A model generated the notes under the pieces. It was not told where the DNA came from. It did no database searches and worked only from the letters and a program-made list of their open reading frames with translations. DNA of 48,340 nucleotides from CAZDDA01 sp964568045 (GTDB taxonomy: Bacteria > Bipolaricaulota > Bipolaricaulia > UBA7950 > UBA9294). This document shows, in pieces, positions 32,783 to 40,187 of the stretch. A program made the position numbers and the translations under genes. The stretch spans positions 1 to 48,340 of the forward strand of contig CAZMOL010000002.1 in the NCBI GenBank assembly GCA_964568045.1. Reading direction: 5' to 3'. Position 1 is the first letter of the stretch. Each line of letters opens with the position of its first letter.

Positions 32783-33667
32783 ATGGAGAAGAAAATCTCG
32801 GGGATCATTCCCCCAGTAATTACCGCGTTTGACAAGCAGGGTGATTTCGACGAGAAGGCCCAACGAGAGATCATTGCATTCCTGGTAGATAAGGTACAGG
32901 GGTTCTACCCCTGCGGGACGTATGGATCCGGTCCATTGATGAGTGTTGAGGAGCGTAAACGTGTGGCGGAGGTGGTCATCGACGAGGTCAATGGACGCGT
33001 GCCGGTGATCTTGCACGTGGGTGGGGCATCGACCCGTTCCGTGGTGGAACTCGCCAAGCACGCCGAAACGGCCGGTGCGACCGCTGTCGCCGCAGTGCCG
33101 CCGATCTACTACGGGTTCAAAGAGCCGGAGGTGGAGCGTCACTTCAAAGGACTGGTCGATGCGGTCTCTATTCCGGTGTTTGTCTACAATAACCCGAAGA
33201 CAACCGGTGTTTCCATCTCGGCCGACTTCCTCAATCGCCTGGCCCAGATCGGTGTTCGTGGCGTGAAGGACTCCAGCTTCGACATCATGGTCTTCTATAC
33301 CTACCTTTGGAAGGTGGAAAAAGAGGACTTCATCCCGGTAGTTGGAACCGAAGCGTTGATCCTCCCGGCAGTAGGAATGGGGGCCCACGCGTCTGTATCG
33401 GGCCTCGCGAATGCAATTCCCGAGCCAGTCGTCGAACTGTTCAACACGGTCAAGGCCGGAGACATGGAAAAGGCCAGACCGCTGCAGAAAAAGGTATCAA
33501 CGATGCGAGACATCATGCACTATGCTCCGACACTGCCGATGATCCAGGCGATCCTGCGGGCACGCGGGGTGAACGCAGGCTATCCACGCCTCCCATTTGT
33601 CTTTCCGGAAGAGAGCTTGGTCAACAAGGCCGTCGCTGAATTTACGGCAATGGGCGTCTCGTTCTAG
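32783..33667 (+). CDS. DapA/NanA-family class I aldolase or lyase
   Basis: This 294-residue (beta/alpha)8 protein belongs to the dihydrodipicolinate synthase/N-acetylneuraminate lyase family. It has the Schiff-base Lys in GVRGVKDSSFD near residue 160 and the catalytic Tyr in VFVYNNPKTTG near 135. The usual GTTGE substrate loop is GTYGSG here, which argues against lysine biosynthesis and for another 2-oxo acid, for example a 2-keto-3-deoxy sugar acid split into pyruvate and an aldehyde. GAAGGGAG lies upstream of the ATG. It is followed by a 2-hydroxyacid dehydrogenase and a phosphatase, and any aldehyde product could feed the AORs. Confidence 0.88.
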   Translation: MEKKISGIIPPVITAFDKQGDFDEKAQREIIAFLVDKVQGFYPCGTYGSGPLMSVEERKRVAEVVIDEVNGRVPVILHVGGASTRSVVELAKHAETAGATAVAAVPPIYYGFKEPEVERHFKGLVDAVSIPVFVYNNPKTTGVSISADFLNRLAQIGVRGVKDSSFDIMVFYTYLWKVEKEDFIPVVGTEALILPAVGMGAHASVSGLANAIPEPVVELFNTVKAGDMEKARPLQKKVSTMRDIMHYAPTLPMIQAILRARGVNAGYPRLPFVFPEESLVNKAVAEFTAMGVSF

Positions 33668-33683
33668 ACGGAGGGATATTTCG

Positions 33684-34667
33684 ATGCCAAAAGCATTGGT
33701 CAGTTCCCGGTCCTTTGCCAACATCGTTTCAGTTGGCGAGGAGATACTCACCGGGGCAGGGTTTGAGGTCCGACGCATCGGACCGGAAGAGCGGCCGCTC
33801 GATGCAGCGAAGATGGTCGCCATCATTTCGCGAGAACAGCCGGACGTGATCATCTCCGGAGCGGAGCCCTTGACGGCAGAGGCATTGGCTGCTTGTCCGA
33901 ACCTGCGTATGGTCATGAAGCACGGCGTCGGGATCGACAACATCGATCTCGACGCCGCCACGTCCTTAGGGATTGTGGTGGCCAACGCGCCGGGAACCAA
34001 CACCGAGGCCGTCGCGGATTGGGTCATCACAACAATGCTGGCACTGCTACGGGGCGTCTGCGCGGCGAGCCATTCCACGCGCGCAGGAAAGTGGGAGCGG
34101 TTTGTCGGCCGCGAGCTGGGGGCGATGGCCATCGGTGTGATCGGCACCGGGCGAATTGGGGTAGAGGTCATCAAGCGCGTGTGTGGTTTCGGAACCACGG
34201 TGTTGGCCTACGACGTGGTCCAAAACGATGAGCTGAAGTCGAGATACGGCGTGCGTTACGTTTCACTCGATGAGCTTCTCGGCACATCTGACCTGGTCAC
34301 TTTGCACGTACCACTGATGGAGCAAACCAGGAAGATGATCGGCACAGCGGAGCTTTCGCGCATGAAAGAGACAGCTTACCTCATCAACGCTGCTCGGGGA
34401 GAACTAGTGGATGAGGAGGCCCTCTACGAGCACTTGAAGGCCGGTCGCATTGCCGGTGCGGCCCTCGATGTATACTCCACGGAACCGCCTTTGGCCAGCC
34501 CACTGATAAAGCTGGACAACGTCCTTGCCACACCGCACATTGCCGCGTATACCTACGAAGCGATGGAACTCATGGATCGGATGTGCGCGGAGACCATCAC
34601 GACGATTTTTGCCAGGAAGCGCTCCCCAAATCTCCTTAATCCCGCTGTTCTCGGCGACTTCACCTAG
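33684..34667 (+). CDS. D-isomer-specific 2-hydroxyacid dehydrogenase
   Basis: This 327-residue NAD-dependent dehydrogenase is of the phosphoglycerate/glycerate dehydrogenase type. The Rossmann motif is GVIGTGRIGVEV near residue 150, the catalytic Arg lies in NAARGELVDEEAL near 235, the Glu in DVYSTEPP near 265, and the His in ATPHIAAYTYEA near 285. There is no C-terminal ACT domain, so it is not a regulated SerA. The ATG at 33684 has GGAGGG 8 nt upstream; the open frame begins inside the preceding gene. Its role is probably interconversion of a 2-hydroxy acid (such as glycerate or a sugar acid) and the 2-oxo acid in the operon 3 pathway. Confidence 0.92.
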   Translation: MPKALVSSRSFANIVSVGEEILTGAGFEVRRIGPEERPLDAAKMVAIISREQPDVIISGAEPLTAEALAACPNLRMVMKHGVGIDNIDLDAATSLGIVVANAPGTNTEAVADWVITTMLALLRGVCAASHSTRAGKWERFVGRELGAMAIGVIGTGRIGVEVIKRVCGFGTTVLAYDVVQNDELKSRYGVRYVSLDELLGTSDLVTLHVPLMEQTRKMIGTAELSRMKETAYLINAARGELVDEEALYEHLKAGRIAGAALDVYSTEPPLASPLIKLDNVLATPHIAAYTYEAMELMDRMCAETITTIFARKRSPNLLNPAVLGDFT

Positions 34668-34683
34668 CAAGCGAAATCACGCG

Positions 34684-35481
34684 ATGGAAAGAGCACGCGA
34701 AGCTCGCTATTCCAAGCTTATTTTCGATTTGGACGGGACTCTGTATCGGGGCCGATCTGCCCTTCCGTCTGCGGTGAAAGTGATCAATACACTGATGCGT
34801 TGGGCGGAGTTGTTCTTTTTGTCAAACAATGGTGGGCAGACGGCCCAGTCTTTAACGCAGCGGCTTCGCGCCCTCGGGTTCAACGCAAACGAAACGGACG
34901 TGATCAGTTCCGTCACTCTCGCTGTGAAACTCATTTCGTCGCTACAAGAGCAGGCACCCGTCTTTGTTGTCAACTCGGGGGAGCTTCCGCGTGCCCTGGA
35001 GGCGGCCGGCCACCGGATCGTGCCTGCCCAAGAGGCCGAGTTTCTGGTTGTCGGTGTCGATTTCGACCTGACATATGACACGTTGGACCAAGGGCTTCTT
35101 GCTCTTCACAACGGAGCGCGGCTCATCGCAATGAATGCGGATCCAGTATACCCGGTCAAGGAGGGGTTCTTACCTGCAGCGGGGGCATTTGTAGGCGCGT
35201 TCCGAGGAATGGGCTACGAGCCGGATTATTACTGCGGAAAGCCCGATAGGCAAGCGATGGAGAAAGCATTGGCCTTGCGGGGCATGAAGATCGGGCCGAA
35301 TTGTTTGGTGATCGGCGATCACCTTGAGACGGATATCCTAGGAGCACAGAACATCGGTGTGGATTCTGCACTCGTTTTGACGGGCGTGTCGAAACAGGAG
35401 GACATCGCCAAGAAAGGGATCGGTCCGACCTACGTGATCGACGATCTGTCCGGACTTGAGCCGATCCTCTTCGGCAAATGA
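34684..35481 (+). CDS. HAD-superfamily IIA phosphatase (NagD-like)
   Basis: This 265-residue protein has HAD motif I DLDGTLYRG at residues 15-23, motif II SNNGG at about 46, motif III Lys in YCGKPDRQAMEKAL and motif IV VIGDHLETDILGAQNIGVD. The cap position and motifs place it in the NagD/p-nitrophenylphosphatase (IIA) group, which removes phosphate from small sugar phosphates, nucleotides or phosphoglycolate. The ATG at 34684 starts 16 nt after the dehydrogenase stop with a weak ribosome site. It is the last gene of operon 3; no clear terminator follows. It may clear a dead-end phosphorylated intermediate. Confidence 0.9.
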   Translation: MERAREARYSKLIFDLDGTLYRGRSALPSAVKVINTLMRWAELFFLSNNGGQTAQSLTQRLRALGFNANETDVISSVTLAVKLISSLQEQAPVFVVNSGELPRALEAAGHRIVPAQEAEFLVVGVDFDLTYDTLDQGLLALHNGARLIAMNADPVYPVKEGFLPAAGAFVGAFRGMGYEPDYYCGKPDRQAMEKALALRGMKIGPNCLVIGDHLETDILGAQNIGVDSALVLTGVSKQEDIAKKGIGPTYVIDDLSGLEPILFGK

Positions 35482-35629
35482 GTTGAATGCAGAGGTAACT
35501 GGCATCGAAGCTAGGTTGCAATGGCTATTCACAGGCATAATAAGCCGTAATATCGCTTAAGCTACGACAGATGAGGTTTTGAGGAATTCACTACAAGGTC
35601 TTTTCGCCGGAAACGATTTGCTCCTGCAG
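35482..35629. other. Non-coding stretch at the right end of the catabolic block
   Basis: No gene, hairpin terminator or repeat was recognised in these 148 bases between the HAD gene and the decayed GNAT fragment. Confidence 0.4.
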
Positions 35630-35817
35630 GTCGCGCGCTGAAGCCGAAACCCGCGAGATTGAAAGATGCGGATGATCCGAACACTGCTGGGGGAAGATTC
35701 ACCGATGACCTTCTTCGCACCCCAACACTTCGCAACCTTCAGGTAATAATCGGTGAGTTCGCTCCCCAGGCCCTTTCCCTACCAGGGATCAGCTACAAGC
35801 ACCGCGTACTCGGCCGT
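35630..35817 (-). pseudogene. GNAT acetyltransferase C-terminal remnant
   Basis: On the minus strand about 60 residues match the end of a GNAT domain like those fused to acyl-CoA synthetases. TAEYAVLVADPW is followed by an in-frame TAG (35779-35781) in the place of the Gln of the acetyl-CoA loop, then GKGLGSEL, KVIGESSPSSVRIIRIF and SRGFRLQ. The stop is one base from CAG. No N-terminal part of a GNAT protein is present. The fragment is joined directly to the PhzF N-terminal remnant at a shared ACGGCCGAG stretch. It is dead sequence unless the window has errors. Confidence 0.65.
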
Positions 35818-36020
35818 GGTGTGAAGATCGGCACCTTGAAATCGGCATCCGCCGTCGCCGGTGGCAGCACGAACGTCATCTCTGAGAGGTTCATCTCCCG
35901 CGCCAGGGATTGCATCTCCTCGCCGGTGAGGCCTTCGGCGTCGGGGAAGACGGCCAGGGGATTGCCGCCGAACGGCTTGTCTGCGAAAACGTCGACCTGA
36001 ATGAAGGTGTATTCGTTCAT
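35812..36020 (-). pseudogene. N-terminal remnant of a PhzF-family isomerase
   Basis: From the ATG at 36020 the minus strand encodes about 68 residues of a PhzF protein: FIQVDVFADKPFGGNPLAVF, AEGLTGEEMQSLAREMNLSE, MTFVLPP and FKVPIFTP. The match stops at the family's IFTPxxE, where a one-base shift leads into the GNAT remnant; the literal frame runs to a stop at 35793. The start is 17 nt after the ilvE stop, so phzF was probably cotranscribed with ilvE. The missing C-terminal part is found at 1475-1692 on the same strand, beside the other end of the catabolic block. Confidence 0.78.
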
Positions 36021-36037
36021 CCGTCGTCCGTTTGTCT

Positions 36038-36967
36038 CTACACCTCGTAGACCGGTGTGTGCCAGTCCGGGCGTACGCCCCCCTCCTTGCCGCGCGCGAG
36101 CGCTTCGTAGCGACTCGCCAGGGAGGTCGTGATCGGTCCCGGCTTTCCACCGCTGATCGACCGATGATCTACAGACACGATGGAAGTGACCTCCATTGCC
36201 GTGCCGCAGAGAAACGCCTCGTCGGCGACGTAGAGCTCCGTACGATCGATCGGCCGCTCCTCCACGGGCACTCCGCTCTCCGCAGCAAACTCCATCAGAG
36301 TCGCTCGCGTGATCCCCTCCAGGATGTCGTCGGTGACCGGTGGGGTGACCAGGCTGCCGTGCCTGACGATGAATAGGTTGGCGGCGCTGCCTTCCGAGAC
36401 GTGCCCATCCTGACAGAGGAGAAGTGCATCGTCGAAACCGTTCAGGTGCGCCTCGGTCTTGACCAGGGCGGCATTGACGTAGGCACCCGTGATTTTACCG
36501 CGGGCGGGAATGGTGTTATCCTCCAAACGACGCCACGAGGAAAACATCACGCTGATTCCTCCAGGTTTGTCGATGTATTTGCCAAACGGGACAGCAAACA
36601 TCGAGACCTCCGTCTCCAGGTCGTGCAGTCGCACTCCGACAGCACAGGTGGCCTTGTATGCCAGCGGCCGCACGTAGACATCGGTCTTGAATGCTTCTTT
36701 TCGCAGCAGCTCGACGGCGACGTCTGCGAGTTGTTGTTCGGTGTGCGGCACATCGAGTAACAGGATGCGGCAATTGCGGAGGAAGCGTTCCAAGTGCTCT
36801 TGGAGTTTGAATAGATAGAGCTGTTGCTGTTCGTCGTTCCAATAGGCACGAATCCCCTCGAAGATCCCAGTACCGTAATTGAACGCCGCGGTCATGATAC
36901 TGACCTTGGCCTGCGCGATGGGCACGATCTTTCCCTGGAAGAAGGCGTATCGATTCTCTAAAGGCAT
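36038..36967 (-). CDS. ilvE: Branched-chain amino acid aminotransferase (class IV)
   Basis: This 309-residue PLP enzyme transfers the amino group between glutamate and leucine, isoleucine or valine. It has the fold-type IV landmarks: FFQGKIVPIAQAKVSIMTAAFNYGTGIFEGIRAYW at the start (metabolic YGxxxFEG motif), the Lys-containing ARGKITGAYVNAALVKTEA near residue 155, the family signature EGSAANLFIV...ILEGITR near 190-215, and the PLP-phosphate segment CGTAMEVTSI near 255. AAGGAGG lies before the ATG at 36967. The PhzF remnant begins 17 nt downstream, and the genes now at 1-1454 seem to be the separated remainder of this operon. Confidence 0.94.
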   Translation of the reverse strand: MPLENRYAFFQGKIVPIAQAKVSIMTAAFNYGTGIFEGIRAYWNDEQQQLYLFKLQEHLERFLRNCRILLLDVPHTEQQLADVAVELLRKEAFKTDVYVRPLAYKATCAVGVRLHDLETEVSMFAVPFGKYIDKPGGISVMFSSWRRLEDNTIPARGKITGAYVNAALVKTEAHLNGFDDALLLCQDGHVSEGSAANLFIVRHGSLVTPPVTDDILEGITRATLMEFAAESGVPVEERPIDRTELYVADEAFLCGTAMEVTSIVSVDHRSISGGKPGPITTSLASRYEALARGKEGGVRPDWHTPVYEV

Positions 36968-37155
36968 TGCGTCACAAACCTCCTTGGTTGTTGATTGGTG
37001 AGTTCATTCTCCGTCTACCAACGCCACATATTACACCAACCAATAGGCCTCTCCAGCATCTGTGCCTTCGGTCAAAAGGAGCTTTCTACGTGGACCAACC
37101 TGACCAGAGCGCACAAACGCCCTGGCAGGACACACTTATGGTTCGCCTAGAGACG

Positions 37156-37635
37156 TCAGTAAAAGACGGGTTTCTCACCCGTGACCTTTTCGATCAACCC
37201 CGCCAGCTGCTCAACAAGAGCAACAACCCCCTCGCTTTCACGGGCATCATCTGCCCACAAGCTGGCTGAGTGAGTCAGTCCCTTGTCTCGAAGCACAAAA
37301 CCGTACTGGACCTCCTCCGGAACCCCAAGCCGATCGGAAGACTCCATGCTTTCAATCCCAATGGCACGAATCAACGTCCAGAGGTCCGAGTTCTCCTGTC
37401 CCGCAAGCGAGAAGGACCCATAGTCCGCTACCTCCCCCCGCACATTGTGTGTGACGGAAAGCGCTCCGTGCGTATCCACAACGACGGTCCATTCGCCATA
37501 TCCATCGACATGGTGGGCGCCCCCGCTAGAGAACTCGAAGGCTTGTAGCTCTGCTTGTCTCCTCAGCGATACAACGCCTGAAGCAAGGGCAAGGATCGCC
37601 GCCCAGACGATCACAAGCAGCATCGCATTCTTCAT
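37156..37635 (-). CDS. Hypothetical membrane-anchored or exported protein
   Basis: This 159-residue protein is not recognised. It starts with MKNAM and a hydrophobic stretch of about 20 residues (LLVIVWAAILALASGVVSL), which is a signal anchor or signal peptide. The rest is soluble and looks beta-rich at first (FEFSSGGAHHVDGYGEWTVVVDTHGALSV), then helical (VVALVEQLAGLIEKVTG) with the ending EKPVFY. The ATG at 37635 has GGGAGG 8 nt upstream. It is a single minus-strand gene between ilvE and the plus-strand diguanylate cyclase. No function is proposed. Confidence 0.7.
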   Translation of the reverse strand: MKNAMLLVIVWAAILALASGVVSLRRQAELQAFEFSSGGAHHVDGYGEWTVVVDTHGALSVTHNVRGEVADYGSFSLAGQENSDLWTLIRAIGIESMESSDRLGVPEEVQYGFVLRDKGLTHSASLWADDARESEGVVALVEQLAGLIEKVTGEKPVFY

Positions 37636-37863
37636 TACTTGCACCTCCCACTACCGCGGCCAGGCTTTGGCTTCCTCGGCTACTAACCCAGCCTGCTCGA
37701 AATTTGTTTGTATTGATCACCTCATTGACCATAGTACACCCAACAGCACCCTACAAAGAAATGGATGATGTTCACGTTGTGCTTTCCTATCCCAGAGTTG
37801 TTGCACGTCTACCTTCTTAAGGATTAGACTTAATCGCTTGTGAGAAAAGCGGGAGGTTTTAAG

Positions 37864-39357
37864 TTGGATTCCAAGGGTGAACCGAACAACTGCGCGGAGG
37901 GTGAACCAGCGGATCGGCGTCAACAGACCGCCAAGCCGCAGGAATCACAAGCCCAGAGCGCAGCAGCCGGGAAGACCATTCCCGCGATCGAAGAGAGGTA
38001 CAAGGCGCTGTTTGACCGAACCCTCTACTGCGTGTTCGTACACGATTTGGAGGGTCGTTTTCTGGATGCCAACGCCTGTGCTCTGGAGCTGTTGGGATAC
38101 ACGAAGGACGATATTCCCTCGTTGAGTATCTCCTCACTGCTCAACGAAGACCAGCTGCACAAGGCGCTCCAGGCGATGGAAGAAACCAAGCAGACAGGTT
38201 CTCAGAGCACACCCATCGAGTACAAACTGAAGAAGAAAGACGGCGGCTTTGTCTGGGTAGAAGCCGAAGCCGCCCTCATCTATCGTGAAGGAGAGCCTTT
38301 CGCAATACAGGGAATCGCACGGGACATCACTGCAACCAAGCAGGCAGAAGAAACGCTACGAGAGACAAGCCGCAAGATAGAACGCTTACACGAAGCAGCC
38401 CATCGTCTAGCAGCCTGCAAAACCGAAGACGAAGTCTACCAACAGACTGTGAATCTGGCAGAGGAGATCCTTTCGCTCTCTCTGTGCACCGTTTGCATTC
38501 GTGAGGGGAACACTCTCAAGGTGAAAGCGAAGTCGTCTCTCCTGCCCCCCGGCACAAGTCGCGACATGAGCCTCGATGAAGAGACGTTGTCGACCAAAAC
38601 GTATAACACAGGAAAGACCTTTGTCTTTGGTTCACTCGATGAAGTCCCTATCGCCGAGTCCAGCGGGGTAGCGGTCAATTCGGGAATTAGCGTTCCTATG
38701 AACAACATCGGTGTGTTCCAAGTGGTTTCCTCGGAACGAGATGCGTTTACGAAAAGTGACGCCCGTTTGCTGGAACTCCTGGTGAGACACACGGCCGGAG
38801 CGGTGAAGCGACTTCGGCTGCAGGAGAAAATCCTCGAGCAAGCCAACCGGGATGCGCTAACCGGGGTTTACAACCGCCATTACTTCATGCAGATCATCAC
38901 AAGAGAACTTGCTCGGGCCAGACGATACCAGCATTCCGTTGGGTTTCTAATGATCGACATCAACCGCTTCAAAGAAATCAACGATCTGTTTGGGCATCAA
39001 GTGGGAGATCGCGTGCTGCAAGAGATCGGAACTCTGTTGCTCAACAACGTACGAGAATCAGACATCGTTGTCCGCTACGGCGGAGATGAATTCCTCATCG
39101 TGCTTCCTGAAACAAGGGAAAAGGCTGAAAACCTGCTCCATCGAGTCAATCAGGCCGTCGCGAAATGGAACGACCAGCAATCCCTGACGGATTTTCCGAT
39201 CAGGCTGGCCATCGGAATCAGCTACTGGCACCCCGAGGAAGGAAAGTCCTTGGAGACGGTTCTAAGTCAGGCCGATCGCCAGATGTACGCCGATAAGCAA
39301 TCCCAGGAAGGACCTGGACAACTTAAGCTAGAGTTGCGGAAAGAGGGCCCAGACTAG
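37864..39357 (+). CDS. PAS-GAF-GGDEF diguanylate cyclase
   Basis: This 497-residue cytosolic protein has a PAS domain at about residues 45-165 (YKALFDRTLYCVFVHDLEGRF to AIQGIARDITATKQAEETL), a GAF-like domain at about 180-320 (RKIERLHEAAHRLAACKTED onward), and a C-terminal GGDEF domain at about 330-490. The GGDEF part shows DALTGVYNRHYF, MIDINRFKEINDLFGHQVGD and the intact active site YGGDEF, so c-di-GMP synthesis is expected. The TTG at 37864 was chosen because GGGAGG lies 7 nt upstream; the GTG at 37840 has no ribosome site. The ending QLKLELRKEGPD is short. The signal sensed is unknown. Confidence 0.9.
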   Translation: MDSKGEPNNCAEGEPADRRQQTAKPQESQAQSAAAGKTIPAIEERYKALFDRTLYCVFVHDLEGRFLDANACALELLGYTKDDIPSLSISSLLNEDQLHKALQAMEETKQTGSQSTPIEYKLKKKDGGFVWVEAEAALIYREGEPFAIQGIARDITATKQAEETLRETSRKIERLHEAAHRLAACKTEDEVYQQTVNLAEEILSLSLCTVCIREGNTLKVKAKSSLLPPGTSRDMSLDEETLSTKTYNTGKTFVFGSLDEVPIAESSGVAVNSGISVPMNNIGVFQVVSSERDAFTKSDARLLELLVRHTAGAVKRLRLQEKILEQANRDALTGVYNRHYFMQIITRELARARRYQHSVGFLMIDINRFKEINDLFGHQVGDRVLQEIGTLLLNNVRESDIVVRYGGDEFLIVLPETREKAENLLHRVNQAVAKWNDQQSLTDFPIRLAIGISYWHPEEGKSLETVLSQADRQMYADKQSQEGPGQLKLELRKEGPD

Positions 39358-39605
39358 GCCGTCCAAACGGAGCAAGTCTATGGCCAAGACGCGTCGACTG
39401 ATCTGGATGTCACACACGCGACCTGTCCTGAGTAGTCGCCCTCTACTCTTAGAGTAGGCCCAAGCGGCTTTGCGCCAGCGATTCGCTTCCTGGGGTCTGT
39501 CATTTGCAGCAACCGGGGCAACTTAGCTCTCACCACGCAGGGACTTCTTCGCAACCCCGTGCCGGGCTACAATGGGTGAGGTCACATCGCGAAGGAGGTG
39601 GAACC

Positions 39606-40040
39606 ATGTGGAAGGAGTTTCGGGATTTCATTACCAAGGGGAATCTGTTGCAGTTGGCGGTCGCGTTCATCATGGGTGTGGCATTCGCGACTCTCGTCAA
39701 GTCATTCATCGAGGACATCATCATGCCCCTTATTGGCAAAGCCGCTGGGAACGTGGATTTTGCCAACCTGTACGTCAATCTCTCTGGACAAGCATACGAG
39801 TCTGCCAATGCAGCTCGCGAGGCAGGTGCTGCAGCGATCTACTACGGTGCGTTTGTCAACAACCTCGTCAACTTCCTCCTCATCGCGTTTGTCGTCTTCC
39901 TTCTCGTCAAGGCCTATATGCGGATGCAGAAGCCAAAGGAGGTCGGACCACCGACGACGAAGGATTGCCCCCATTGCAGGACGTCGATCCCTATTGAGGC
40001 AACGCGCTGCCCCAACTGCACCTCGGAGCTGCGCACCTGA
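39606..40040 (+). CDS. mscL: Large-conductance mechanosensitive channel with C-terminal zinc ribbon
   Basis: This 144-residue protein opens with MWKEFRDFITKGNLLQLAVAFIMGVAF, the MscL N-terminal helix and first transmembrane segment, then the periplasmic loop with YGAFVNNLVNFLLIAFVVFLLVKA as the second helix. It releases osmolytes on hypo-osmotic shock. The usual C-terminal bundle is replaced or extended by a segment with two cysteine pairs (CPHCRTSIPIEATRCPNC), a zinc-ribbon pattern. AAGGAGG precedes the ATG at 39606; the longer frame from 39504 has no good start. It converges with the gene at 40188 and shares a terminator region. Confidence 0.93.
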   Translation: MWKEFRDFITKGNLLQLAVAFIMGVAFATLVKSFIEDIIMPLIGKAAGNVDFANLYVNLSGQAYESANAAREAGAAAIYYGAFVNNLVNFLLIAFVVFLLVKAYMRMQKPKEVGPPTTKDCPHCRTSIPIEATRCPNCTSELRT

Positions 40041-40064
40041 GAGAATCGGTTGACCCGTTCTTCT

Positions 40065-40084
40065 AAAAAGGAGCCCTCTGGCTC
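40065..40084 (-). terminator. Rho-independent terminator for the DUF4097-like gene
   Basis: Read on the minus strand, GAGCC (from 40084) pairs with GGCTC (to 40071) around a 4-nt loop and is followed by a run of T (40069-40065). It lies about 100 nt past the stop at 40188 and also between the convergent mscL gene. Confidence 0.7.
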
Positions 40085-40187
40085 TACGTGCCACCTGATG
40101 GACGTTTCTTACCGGTGATGGCCAATGTGTTTTGCCCTGCGGGCGACATACGTGTGCTCCGTTGCCCTCTCCGCACAGGGAAGGTCT

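Noticed and set aside
32726..33388. Minus-strand 220-residue open frame over the DapA-family gene
   Set aside because: His/Arg-rich shadow frame; the plus strand has full family motifs including the Schiff-base lysine.
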